A stretch of 64,000 nt of DNA from Bin18 sp965200355 (GTDB taxonomy: Bacteria; Desulfobacterota; Binatia; Bin18), in NCBI GenBank assembly GCA_965200355.1, contig OZ241351.1:1178001-1242000 (forward strand). The letters run 5' to 3'. The notes under the pieces were generated by a model. That model made no database searches, was not told the DNA's origin, and was given only the letters and a program-made list of their open reading frames with translations. Positions 16,598 through 25,172 of this stretch are shown here, in pieces (within the stretch, counting starts at the first letter, position 1; each line of letters starts with the position of its first letter). The translations under genes were made by a program, and so were the position numbers.

Positions 16598-18148
16598 ATG
16601 GCGCGTCTTGGGTCGTTTTACGGCGTAGTCGGGGTCATTCTGCTGCTGTTTGCCGGCGTGGCCTACTTTCTGACCCGCCATTTTTCCGCCTATGTTCTCG
16701 TGCACACGCTGACCGGCCTGGTGGCCGTCATTGGGGCCCTCGTCTCGTCCAGAGGGTCGGTCAAAACCTTTCTCGGCCAGCGCTCAACCAAATACGGTGC
16801 CAGCGCCGCGGTCTATTCTCTACTCTTTATCGGGATCCTCATCCTGGTAAATTATCTGTCTACCCGTCACCATCACCGCTTCGACTTGACCGAGGCCAAT
16901 ATCTACAGCCTGTCTCCACAGTCGGTAAATGTCCTCCGCCAGCTGGATAAAAACCTGGAAATTGACGCCTTTGTCCAAGCCGGCTCGGACCCGCAGCTCC
17001 GCGAGCTGCTGAGTAGCTATGCGTACGATTCGGACAAAATTTCCTCGCGGATCATCGACCCCGACCAGCGGCCCGATTTGGCCGAGCGATTCCAGGTCTC
17101 CACGCTTCCGACCATTGTCTTACGCTATGGAGACCAGACCAATCTCATCAACCGGACAACGGAAGAAGACCTGACCAACGGCATCATCAAAATCTCCCGT
17201 CCAGACAAGAAGACCATTTATTTTCTTGAAGGGCATGGCGAGCCCAGCAGCCAGGACCTCCAGGAGGCCGGGAGTTATGGACAACTCAGGACCGCGCTTG
17301 AAAACGAGGGCTATGCCGTCAACCCGTTGGTCCTCGCGCCCGACACCTCGGTGCCGGCAGCGGCCAATCTGCTGGTCGTGGCCGGGGCCCAGCGTTCCCT
17401 CCTCGCGCATGAGACCCAGTTGATTGATGCCTATGTGAAAAAGGCTGGGGCGGTACTCTTTTTGCTCAACCCGCGGACAACCCCAGAGCTCGTTCCGTAT
17501 CTGGCCCAGTGGGGGATTCAGGTCGGCAACGATGTCATCGTCGATGAACAACTCCAACTGTTACGCGGGCGGACCTTTACCCTCACCCCATTGGCCCAGA
17601 CCTATGGGGAACATCCCATCACGGCGGACCTGAGCCGCCGTGGCTCGGCGGCACTGACGACCTACGGCCTGTCCCGCTCGGTTGAAGCAGATGCGGCCGG
17701 CCGGGCTGGCATCACACCCGTCAGCTTGGTCAAGACCGGCCCGAACGCCTGGGCGGAAACCGACCTTGAGGAGGTATTCGAAAACCAGAGCGTGCGGCTC
17801 GACGACCATGACCGTAAAGGCCCTATCTCGCTGGCGACTGCGGTCACAGTGGATTTGAAAGAAATAGAGAAGGAGCTGGAGGATACGGCCCGGCTGGTTG
17901 TCTTTGGCAACGCCGGTTTTGCCAATAACCAATTCATTGGCCAGTATTTTAACCGAGACCTGTTACTGAACACTGTGAGCTGGCTGGTCGGGGAAGAAGA
18001 GCTGATTTCTATCCGCCCCCGGACGCTTCGCGCTTCACGTGTGCAGCTGACTGCCGACCAAGGTACGACAGTCTTTTACCTGTCCGTCCTGATTCTGCCC
18101 GAGATACTGCTCATTGCCGGGCTTGCCACGTGGTGGCGGCGGCGCTAA
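16598..18148 (+). CDS. GldG-like ABC accessory protein
   Basis: A 516-residue protein with two N-terminal membrane helices (near residues 7-27 and 36-54), a third near 74-95 (YGASAAVYSLLFIGILILVNYLS region), a large periplasmic part and a C-terminal helix. The periplasmic portion contains the GldG/ABC-type uncharacterised domain: YSLSPQSVNVLRQLDKNLEI followed by a GATase-like fold with YFLEGHGEPSSQDL (about 208-221). The role is structural or substrate-gating beside the permease. The ATG at 16598 has CTGGAGG eight bases before it; a longer frame would overlap the permease gene. Confidence 0.88.
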   Translation: MARLGSFYGVVGVILLLFAGVAYFLTRHFSAYVLVHTLTGLVAVIGALVSSRGSVKTFLGQRSTKYGASAAVYSLLFIGILILVNYLSTRHHHRFDLTEANIYSLSPQSVNVLRQLDKNLEIDAFVQAGSDPQLRELLSSYAYDSDKISSRIIDPDQRPDLAERFQVSTLPTIVLRYGDQTNLINRTTEEDLTNGIIKISRPDKKTIYFLEGHGEPSSQDLQEAGSYGQLRTALENEGYAVNPLVLAPDTSVPAAANLLVVAGAQRSLLAHETQLIDAYVKKAGAVLFLLNPRTTPELVPYLAQWGIQVGNDVIVDEQLQLLRGRTFTLTPLAQTYGEHPITADLSRRGSAALTTYGLSRSVEADAAGRAGITPVSLVKTGPNAWAETDLEEVFENQSVRLDDHDRKGPISLATAVTVDLKEIEKELEDTARLVVFGNAGFANNQFIGQYFNRDLLLNTVSWLVGEEELISIRPRTLRASRVQLTADQGTTVFYLSVLILPEILLIAGLATWWRRR

Positions 18149-18175
18149 CCGGCCGGTCTCTGTTCTCCACGAGTT

Positions 18176-19621
18176 ATGAGTGTGCCACGAACCCTTCTCA
18201 TGCTGGTCGTCCTCCTGAGTCTGGGGGCGTATATCTATTTTGTTGAACTGCCCAAAGCCAAGCAGGAGGCTGAAAAACCGACGGTTTTGACATTTGAGCA
18301 GGAGGCAGTCGATACGCTCACCCTGACCTACCCCGAGCGAGAAATCCGCCTGCAACAGACCGCGGCGGGCGAGTGGGACATCACGGCTCCGCTCCAGGCG
18401 AAAGCCGATGATACGACGGTGAATAATATGCTGGCTACCATAGTAGACGAAGAGGTCACCCGGAGCCTGACCCCACAAGAGCCGGTTGACCTCGCCCTAT
18501 ACGGCCTGGCCCAGCCGCCCGTCGTGCTACACATTGCTCTACAGGACGGTACGACACTGCCCACCGTGTCCATTGGTAAAGACACGCCGGTCGGGTTTTC
18601 TGCCTATGTGCAGAAAGAAGGAGACCCACAGCTCCATCTCACCCGCCAGGCGTTTCGCTTGGGACTCACCAAAGAAGTCAAGGAATTGCGAGACAAGACG
18701 GTGCTGCCGTTTGAGAGCGACCGCGTCACCCGCATAGTCATCAATACTGCTGAGACAAGCATTGTGCTGGCCAAGGCCGATGCGGGTTGGGCGTTTGAAC
18801 ACCCCGCTGCCTACGCAGCCGACCCCAACGCTGTCCAAACGTATCTCTCGACCTTAGAAGGTATGCGGGCGGAAGACTTCGTTGAACAACCCTTGCTCAA
18901 TCTGTCGGCCTTTGGCCTTGACCCGGCTCAACTGACCGTTTCGCTCCACCTTGGAGAAGACACGCAACGAACCCTCTCGGTTGGCAATGAGAAAAGCGTG
19001 GATGCTGGGACAACGCAACGATATCTCAAGCGTGGCGATGGAGAGACGCTGTACCTGGTGCGTACGGGGCTGCTGACAGACCTGAATAAGTCCGTGACTG
19101 ACTTTCGAGATAAGAGCGTCGCCAGCATACCGGAAGGGAAGATAAACCAAGTCGTGGTCACGCGCCAAGGCGGAGCGGGATTCACGCTCTCACGGGGGAA
19201 AGAGCATACGTGGGAAATTGATAGCGAATCTGAAGGAACGCTCAAGACGACAACCCTCAGCCAATTTGTCACTGACCTGCGGGAACTGCGCGGATTTGAA
19301 ATCGCCGCCGATAATCCAGCAGACTTGAGTCTGTATGGACTCGACAATCCGACCGTCACTCTCGTCGTTACCGATGAGGCCGGAGAAAAACTCGCGACGG
19401 TTTTGCTCGGCCAGACCACCCACGAGGAAACGGAAAAACACTTTGCCATGCAGGCAGAGGGCGCGACCGTCTTCACCCTGCGGGATTATGTTTTTTCCCG
19501 GCTCAATAAGAATCCAGAGGATTTTTGGGAGCAGCCAGAGCCCGAAACGGAGAGCGCAGGGGCAACGCCGGCCTCAGAGCACCCGGAAGAGGCAGACATT
19601 CAAGACGAATTGCTGGAATGA
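18176..19621 (+). CDS. DUF4340 domain protein, last gene of the Gld-type operon
   Basis: A 481-residue protein with an N-terminal membrane anchor (LLMLVVLLSLGAYIYFVEL) and three or four repeats of the DUF4340 beta module, seen in recurring phrases such as DLALYGLAQPPVVLHI, FGLDPAQLTVSLHL and DLSLYGLDNPTVTLVV, each followed by a LxxGxxT strand. DUF4340 proteins regularly end GldA/F/G-type operons, and the domain is believed to sit in the periplasm; the function is unknown. It starts 27 bases after the GldG-like gene and ends with an acidic tail. Confidence 0.88.
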   Translation: MSVPRTLLMLVVLLSLGAYIYFVELPKAKQEAEKPTVLTFEQEAVDTLTLTYPEREIRLQQTAAGEWDITAPLQAKADDTTVNNMLATIVDEEVTRSLTPQEPVDLALYGLAQPPVVLHIALQDGTTLPTVSIGKDTPVGFSAYVQKEGDPQLHLTRQAFRLGLTKEVKELRDKTVLPFESDRVTRIVINTAETSIVLAKADAGWAFEHPAAYAADPNAVQTYLSTLEGMRAEDFVEQPLLNLSAFGLDPAQLTVSLHLGEDTQRTLSVGNEKSVDAGTTQRYLKRGDGETLYLVRTGLLTDLNKSVTDFRDKSVASIPEGKINQVVVTRQGGAGFTLSRGKEHTWEIDSESEGTLKTTTLSQFVTDLRELRGFEIAADNPADLSLYGLDNPTVTLVVTDEAGEKLATVLLGQTTHEETEKHFAMQAEGATVFTLRDYVFSRLNKNPEDFWEQPEPETESAGATPASEHPEEADIQDELLE

Positions 19622-19647
19622 GCCATTCCCCAACTCGTAGCAGACCG

Positions 19648-20358
19648 CTAGTTTTCAATCACGACTTCAACCCGGCGATTTTTGGCTCGACCGGCTGAGT
19701 TATCCGACCCATCGGGGTTGGTATTTGGGGCAACCGGATACCGTTCGCCGTACCCCGTTGTGGTGACACGGGCTTGGTTGACTCCCGATGTCGCCAAGGC
19801 GCCGGCGACACTCGCGGCCCGTCTTTCAGACAAGCGTTGGTTTGCTTCTTCGCTACCAATAGCGTCGGTGTGACCTTCAATCGACACCCTGCGTCCATGC
19901 GCCTGATCATTCAGCACGTCAGCAATACCTTGGACTCGACTCTGCGCATCACCGGTCAAGTCAGACCGGCCAAATGCAAACAAGACATCTGGCAGATTGA
20001 CGACCACCCCGCGCTCGGTCTCACGCGCCTCAAGATTGCGTCGTTTGAGCTCTTCAAGCAATTGACGGTTGCGTTCTATTTCTTGGCGTTGTCGATCAAT
20101 TTGCTGCTGGTTCGCTGCGAGTTCCGTATCGCGCTTCTGAAATTGATCCCCAACGACTGCGCCGGTGACCCCCCCCAGCGCGCCGCCAATGGCGGCCCCC
20201 GCCCCCGGATTCCCCACCGCCGCACCAATAATCGCGCCGGTGGCGGCTCCAAGACCAGCGCCCCCCAGGGTGCCTTTCTCTCGGGTTGATAGCGGCTGCG
20301 CACAGCTAACCGTGAGAACAAGCAGGGATGTCAGCAGACGAAGGGTCATCTTTTTCAT
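19648..20358 (-). CDS. Glycine-zipper OmpA-family lipoprotein
   Basis: A 236-residue outer-membrane lipoprotein. The signal peptide ends in LTVSC as a lipobox; a glycine-zipper segment (about 30-70, many GxxxG/GAAxG steps) follows, then a short coiled coil (QQQIDRQRQEIERNRQLLEEL) and a complete OmpA C-terminal domain with FAFGRSDLT, IEGHTDAIG and LSERRAASV (peptidoglycan-binding residues). It probably links outer membrane and cell wall. It is the last of three tandem paralogues and the only one with an OmpA domain. ATG at 20358 is preferred; a GTG nine bases earlier is possible. Confidence 0.88.
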   Translation of the reverse strand: MKKMTLRLLTSLLVLTVSCAQPLSTREKGTLGGAGLGAATGAIIGAAVGNPGAGAAIGGALGGVTGAVVGDQFQKRDTELAANQQQIDRQRQEIERNRQLLEELKRRNLEARETERGVVVNLPDVLFAFGRSDLTGDAQSRVQGIADVLNDQAHGRRVSIEGHTDAIGSEEANQRLSERRAASVAGALATSGVNQARVTTTGYGERYPVAPNTNPDGSDNSAGRAKNRRVEVVIEN

Positions 20359-20377
20359 AACCAACACTTTCTGGCGT

Positions 20378-20710
20378 CTAGTATTCTTGCTGTCGTTTCA
20401 GCTCTTCAAGTTCTTGACGTTGCAACTCAAGCTCACGACGTTGCAACTCAAGGTCGCGCTCCTGTATGCTTTGGCGTGTTTCCTGATTCTGCATTTTATC
20501 CCCAACGACTGCGCCGGTGACCCCCCCCAGCGCGCCGCCAATGGCGGCCCCCGCCCCCGGATTCCCCACCGCCGCACCAATAATCGCGCCGGTGGCGGCT
20601 CCAAGACCAGCGCCCCCCAGGGTGCCTTTCTCTCGGGTTGATAGCGGCTGCGCACAGCTAACCGTGAGAACAAGCAGGGATGTCAGCAGACGAAGGGTCA
20701 TCTTTTTCAT
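20378..20710 (-). CDS. Chimeric glycine-zipper lipoprotein (middle copy)
   Basis: A 110-residue lipoprotein that has the lipoprotein signal peptide and glycine zipper of the downstream OmpA paralogue (identical over the first 70-odd residues) and the short coiled-coil tail (QSIQERDLELQRRELELQRQ) of the upstream paralogue. It has no OmpA domain. The DNA confirms the mosaic: bases from 20378 to 20641 match 20730-20993 with one mismatch seen, while 20498-20729 match 20146-20377. This is the product expected from unequal crossing-over between the two flanking genes. Confidence 0.8.
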   Translation of the reverse strand: MKKMTLRLLTSLLVLTVSCAQPLSTREKGTLGGAGLGAATGAIIGAAVGNPGAGAAIGGALGGVTGAVVGDKMQNQETRQSIQERDLELQRRELELQRQELEELKRQQEY

Positions 20711-20993
20711 AACCAACACTTTCTGGCGTCTAGTATTCTTGCTGTCGTTTCAGCTCTTCAAGTTCTTGACGTTGCAACTCAAGCTCACGACGTTGCAACT
20801 CAAGGTCGCGCTCCTGTATGCTTTGGCGTGTTTCCTGATTCTGCATTTTATCCCCAACGACTGCGCCGGTGACCCCCCCCAGCGCGCCGCCAATGGCGGC
20901 CCCCGCCCCCGGATTCCCCACCGCCGCGCCAATAATCGCGCCGGTGGCGGCTCCAAGACCAGCGCCCCCCAGGGTGCCTTTCTCTCGGGTTGA
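20378..20993. repeat. 352-bp tandem duplication within the glycine-zipper cluster
   Basis: Unit 20378-20729 is repeated at a 352-base offset at 20730-20993 (partial, 264 bases) and at 20146-20377 (partial). The only difference I see between the second and third copies over the shared stretch is A at 20576 against G at 20928. After 20641/20993 the two diverge abruptly. Confidence 0.85.
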
Positions 20994-21074
20994 GAGGGGT
21001 TGAGAACAGGCGCTCAGAAAAAATATCGAGAGGACCAGGACGCCGCCCCCCCATCTGCTGCTCCTTATGAACAT
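20730..21074 (-). CDS. Glycine-zipper lipoprotein with coiled-coil tail
   Basis: A 114-residue lipoprotein: signal peptide with a textbook lipobox (FFLSACSQP), a glycine-zipper stretch rich in GAAxG steps, and a charged coiled-coil tail of repeated LQRRELELQRQELEEL units. AGGGAGG sits nine bases before the ATG. It is the first gene of the tandem set and has a signal peptide unlike that of the other two, so it is probably the ancestral short form. Glycine-zipper lipoproteins of this kind (compare YgdR/OmpA-associated proteins) are thought to insert in or span membranes; the specific role is unknown. Confidence 0.8.
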   Translation of the reverse strand: MFIRSSRWGGGVLVLSIFFLSACSQPLSTREKGTLGGAGLGAATGAIIGAAVGNPGAGAAIGGALGGVTGAVVGDKMQNQETRQSIQERDLELQRRELELQRQELEELKRQQEY

Positions 21075-21174
21075 CTCCTCACACCTCCCTCTCAGAATAA
21101 TAATCTCTGGATCAAGCGTTGACTATTTTCAGTGTAGTCGCCCCCTGATAGCGGGTCAATGACTCATCATACCG

Positions 21175-24100
21175 TCAGGCAGACTCACGCTGTACGCCAA
21201 GCGTCAGGTTCGCACCATCAATCTCTACACTCTGGACCTGATCTCCACTTGGCTGACGGTCCACCAAGGTGCGGGCTAAGGTCTCGTGTTGGATATAGGT
21301 TTTGTGTTGCGTAATGGCCTGATGTAAGCGCCTATCCGCTCTATAGCTGACGGTAATGCGGTCTTCGACCTGATAGCCCGCTTCCTTGCGGAGTTTTTGG
21401 ATACAGTGCACGACCTCACGGGCCAGCCCTTCGGCGACCAGCGCGTCGTTCATCTCGCACGGAAAATCGATAGAGATAAATCGATCTGAACGGACATCCG
21501 GCAGCCCCTCACGCGCGTGGCGCAGGATCTGAATCTCCTCGGGTTGGAACGCATCGCCATTGAGTTGAATCGAGTCTCCGGCCTCAAGTATCAGCATCTG
21601 ATCGAGAGTCAGACCGTTAATCCGCTTGCGCACCTGCCCAAACGCCTTCCCAAAGCGCGGGCCGAGGATCTGCGCGTTTGGCCGGGCGCTGAGCGTAATT
21701 TTCTCAGCTTCCGCTGTGCTGTACGCGATTTCTTTGACGTTCAACTCTTCCTGCATATAGCCTGCCAAGGGACGCAACTCATCCAGAATTTCTTGTTGAC
21801 GATGGAGGACCGTCAGCGTTTGGAGCGGGATGCGGACTTTGACTTTTCGTTCGTTCCGCAAACTCCGTCCCAGCAGGACCACCCGCTGCATCCGAGCCAC
21901 GGCATCTTCGAGCCGCGTGTCAACTTGGCTTGCGTCGTAATCGGGGAACGGTTCGAGATGGACACTCTCTGCGGTCTCCGCCTCCTGGAGCGTGACCAGA
22001 TTGGTGTAAATGGCGTCTGCCAGAAACGGCGTACACGGAGCCATGAGCTTGGAAAACGTCAGCAGGACATCATACAGGGCCTGATAGGCAAACAACTTGT
22101 CAGCCGCCTGTTTGCCTTCGGCGGTCGCATCGGCCTCGCTCCAGAAACGACGCCGGTTGAGACGGACATACCAATTGGTCAGCTCGTTGAGAAAATCCAA
22201 CAGGGCGGGGACGACATTATACAGCCGATACTGCTCCATCTCGGTACTGACCCGGCGAATGAGGGTTTGTTTGCGCGAAAGAATCCAGCGGTCCAAGATA
22301 TTCGGCGACGTTTCCTCCGGCACGTGTGACGGGCGCCACTCGTCAACCATGGCGTAGGTGACAAAGAACTTATAGGCGTTCCACCAGGGCAGGAGCAGAC
22401 GGCGGACCGTATCCCGCACGCCGCGCTCACTAAAGCGGAGTTCTTCGGCCCGGACCAGGGGCGAGTTAATCAGATAGAGGCGCAGGGCATCAGCCCCATG
22501 CTCGGCCAGCATCTGTTCGGGCTCAGGATAGTTCTTGAGCCGCTTGCTCATCTTCTTGCCGTCTTCGGCCAATACCAGCCCATTGACAACCACATTGTGG
22601 AAAGCCGGCTTGTCAAACAGCGCGGCAGCGACGACCGCCAGGGTGTAAAACCAGCCTCGGGTCTGGTCCAGCCCCTCGGCAATAAAGTCGGCGGGAAACA
22701 CCCGCGAGAAATGTTCTGCGTTCTCAAACGGGTAGTGGATTTGCGCATAGGGCATTGAACCACTCTCAAACCAGCAGTCGAACACCTGCGGCACCCGCCG
22801 CATGACCCCGGTCCCGGTTGGGTCGGGAAACGTCAGGTCGTCAACAAATTCCCGGTGAAGATCGTCTATCCGCGTCCCGGTTCGCTCGGCGAGTTCATCA
22901 ACGCTGCCCAGACATACAACCTCGGAGCCGGACTCGTTTTTCCAAATCGGCAGCGGCGTCCCCCAGTACCGATTGCGACTGATCGCCCAGTCGCGGGCGT
23001 TCTCCAGCCAGTTGCCAAAGCGTCCGTCCCGCAGATGATCTGGCACCCAGGTCGTCAACTGATTATTTTTCACCAGCCGCTCCCGTAATGCCTCAACCCG
23101 GACGAACCAAGTTGTGACGGCCTTATAGATGAGCGGCGTCTCGCTCCGCCAACAGAAGGGATAACTGTGCTGGACCGTGCCCTGGTGAACGAGTTGTTTT
23201 GCCTGTTTGAGCTGCTGGATGATGTGAGGGTCGGCGTCTTTGACGTGCAGACCGGCAAAATCTTTGACCTCCGGGGTAAACCGCCCATCATCATCGACCG
23301 GGTTCACCAGGGGAATACCCGCCTGCTGGCAGGCATAGAAATCCTCCTCCCCAAAGGCCGGGGCCATATGGACGATACCGGTGCCGTCTTCGGTGGTTAC
23401 ATGCTCGGACTCAATGACTCGAAAAGCGCCGGCCTCCTTTTGCTTGACAAAATAGGGAAACAGCGGAGTAAACGTCCGGCCGGCGAGGTCCTTGCCCTGA
23501 TAGCGGGCCTCAATGGTGTAACTGTCTTCCTTGGGAAAGTAGGTCTTGAGCCGGGCCGCAGCCAGAATATAGCCGACCTTATCCGCGTGGTCGCGGACTT
23601 TTACATAGTCAATATCAGAGCCGACGGCTAAGGCTAGATTCGACGGCAGGGTCCAGGGGGTGGTGGTCCAGGCAATAAAAAAGACCTGCTCTTCGCCCTC
23701 AGCCGCAAAGCGCACCGTGATGGCCGGGTCTTGGACGTCCTTATAGTTCAGGTTGGCTTCAAAATTCGATAAGACGGTGCCCAGCCGGGTGGAAAACGGC
23801 AGGACTTTATAGCCTTCATAAACCAGGTCCTGGTCCCACATCTGCTGGAATACCCACCACACCGTCTCCATAAAGGAAGCGTCCATGGTGCGGTAGTCAT
23901 GCCGGAAATCGACCCAGCGGCCCATCCGTCGCACCGTTTTTTCCCATTCCTGGGTGTAGCGCAGGACAATTTTCCGGCATTCATTATTGAAATTGGCAAT
24001 CCCGAATTTTTCGATTTCGGCTTTCCCGCTGACTCCCAGGGCCTGTTCGATTTCCATCTCGACCGGCAGACCGTGACAGTCCCAGCCAAAACGACGGTCT

Positions 24101-24333
24101 ACATGCCGCCCGCGCATGGTCCAAAAACGGGGAATAATGTCCTTGATCGTCCCGGCCAATAAATGTCCGTAGTGTGGTAATCCGGTCGCAAAGGGTGGAC
24201 CGTCATAGAAAATAAAGGGCGGTTGCGCCTGGGTTTTGGCCAAGGTCTTCTGAAAAATATCGTTCCTGTCCCACGCCTGGAGCACGCCAAGTTCGACCTC
24301 GGCCAGCTTTACGTTTTCCGCAACCGGTTTCAT
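21175..24333 (-). CDS. ileS: Isoleucyl-tRNA synthetase, long (type 2) form
   Basis: A complete 1052-residue class I synthetase. The HIGH box appears as HYGH (about 53-56), the KMSKR loop is perfect at about 594-598, and the long editing domain (with GTGIVHMAPAFGEEDF) and anticodon-binding domain follow. Its length and the sequence FWTMRGRHVDRRFGWDCHGLPVEM place it with the eukaryote-like IleS2 type, which is usually naturally insensitive to mupirocin, rather than the shorter bacterial IleS1. It charges tRNA-Ile with isoleucine and edits valine. It stands alone; no T-box leader was seen upstream (24334-24496). Confidence 0.95.
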   Translation of the reverse strand: MKPVAENVKLAEVELGVLQAWDRNDIFQKTLAKTQAQPPFIFYDGPPFATGLPHYGHLLAGTIKDIIPRFWTMRGRHVDRRFGWDCHGLPVEMEIEQALGVSGKAEIEKFGIANFNNECRKIVLRYTQEWEKTVRRMGRWVDFRHDYRTMDASFMETVWWVFQQMWDQDLVYEGYKVLPFSTRLGTVLSNFEANLNYKDVQDPAITVRFAAEGEEQVFFIAWTTTPWTLPSNLALAVGSDIDYVKVRDHADKVGYILAAARLKTYFPKEDSYTIEARYQGKDLAGRTFTPLFPYFVKQKEAGAFRVIESEHVTTEDGTGIVHMAPAFGEEDFYACQQAGIPLVNPVDDDGRFTPEVKDFAGLHVKDADPHIIQQLKQAKQLVHQGTVQHSYPFCWRSETPLIYKAVTTWFVRVEALRERLVKNNQLTTWVPDHLRDGRFGNWLENARDWAISRNRYWGTPLPIWKNESGSEVVCLGSVDELAERTGTRIDDLHREFVDDLTFPDPTGTGVMRRVPQVFDCWFESGSMPYAQIHYPFENAEHFSRVFPADFIAEGLDQTRGWFYTLAVVAAALFDKPAFHNVVVNGLVLAEDGKKMSKRLKNYPEPEQMLAEHGADALRLYLINSPLVRAEELRFSERGVRDTVRRLLLPWWNAYKFFVTYAMVDEWRPSHVPEETSPNILDRWILSRKQTLIRRVSTEMEQYRLYNVVPALLDFLNELTNWYVRLNRRRFWSEADATAEGKQAADKLFAYQALYDVLLTFSKLMAPCTPFLADAIYTNLVTLQEAETAESVHLEPFPDYDASQVDTRLEDAVARMQRVVLLGRSLRNERKVKVRIPLQTLTVLHRQQEILDELRPLAGYMQEELNVKEIAYSTAEAEKITLSARPNAQILGPRFGKAFGQVRKRINGLTLDQMLILEAGDSIQLNGDAFQPEEIQILRHAREGLPDVRSDRFISIDFPCEMNDALVAEGLAREVVHCIQKLRKEAGYQVEDRITVSYRADRRLHQAITQHKTYIQHETLARTLVDRQPSGDQVQSVEIDGANLTLGVQRESA

Positions 24334-24496
24334 CTCGTCGTATTCCTCACCCGAACAGTCTCTTTGCCGCCTAGGCTACCGATTGGGGTATCATTTTGCT
24401 AGAGGGCACCAAGAGGGCAGAGGCACAGGGGCGGACTTGACCCGGTGTCATAGAAGGGCCATGAATAGACCAGCACAAGCGTAAGGAGCGTTGCGG

Positions 24497-24730
24497 ATGG
24501 GCAAACGGATGATGGTCAACTTTGGCAGGGCCGGCTTTCCACACTATGAAGAAGTTGAGGAGGAAGGCATGGCAAAACCCTGCGCCATCGGTCTCCCGTG
24601 GGTGAATCCCGATACGGTCAGAACGCTTGCACTGAGGCGGGTCAGGAGGACCGGCCCCAAAGGAGAGGCGCTGGAAGCCGCCCAAGCAGCGCCGGGAACC
24701 GCGTCCGCATCGAACGAATCAACGGTCTAG
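24497..24730 (+). CDS. Possible small protein, 77 residues
   Basis: A short frame starting with ATG at 24497, preceded nine bases earlier by AAGGAG. Codon choice is of the GC-rich kind seen in neighbouring genes. The protein is basic in its second half (RTLALRRVRRTGPKGE) and acidic before that (YEEVEEEG), with no signal peptide or recognised domain. Its end overlaps the convergent DUF3553-like gene by four bases. It could be real; conservation would be needed to be sure. Confidence 0.4.
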   Translation: MGKRMMVNFGRAGFPHYEEVEEEGMAKPCAIGLPWVNPDTVRTLALRRVRRTGPKGEALEAAQAAPGTASASNESTV

Positions 24731-25062
24731 CCTCGGGGGACGCGCTTGACGGTCCGCTTGGGCCGTGGAGTCTGTCGCTTCACCGGCTTCTGAGAAGCGA
24801 GGGCGAAATCGGGGTCCCCGTCCGGGTCAAACAAGGGATGTTCATGACGACGCACGCCAAAAAAATAACAACAGGACTGACTGTCAAGATTATTATCGAA
24901 GGTCCGCTGCTGACCATCCGCAAAGTTCACCCGGGCTAGACAGGTCCCGCCTTCCAGGACCGAGGTCATTTCCTCAACCACCTCTCCCGTTCCCCATTCT
25001 TCATAGCGGCGATGGATCACATAATCTCCGACCCGGAGATACAGGCGGTGTTTGGCAGACAT
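24727..25062 (-). CDS. DUF3553-like small protein
   Basis: A 111-residue protein with an N-terminal SH3-like segment (VGDYVIHRRYEEWGTGEVVEEM, read as two strands, then ARVNFADGQQRTF) reminiscent of DUF3553, a domain often found in helicases and small stand-alone proteins and thought to bind nucleic acid or protein. The C-terminus is basic and proline-rich (KPVKRQTPRPKRTVKR), fitting nucleic-acid binding. Function unknown; the DUF3553 assignment is by pattern and not certain. Confidence 0.65.
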   Translation of the reverse strand: MSAKHRLYLRVGDYVIHRRYEEWGTGEVVEEMTSVLEGGTCLARVNFADGQQRTFDNNLDSQSCCYFFGVRRHEHPLFDPDGDPDFALASQKPVKRQTPRPKRTVKRVPRG

Positions 25063-25172
25063 ACGGCGGCCTTAATGGGCAAGTCAAACGGCTTTTGCCA
25101 GGGTTGTAGCTGAAAACACGCGGCGATGGAAGCAAGTGCTGAAAAAGCGCCCGCCAGGCCCACACCGACACT

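Noticed and set aside
20146..20993. CRISPR-like array
   Set aside because: The 352-bp repeats are coding lipoprotein copies, not short direct repeats with spacers. No CRISPR array was found anywhere.
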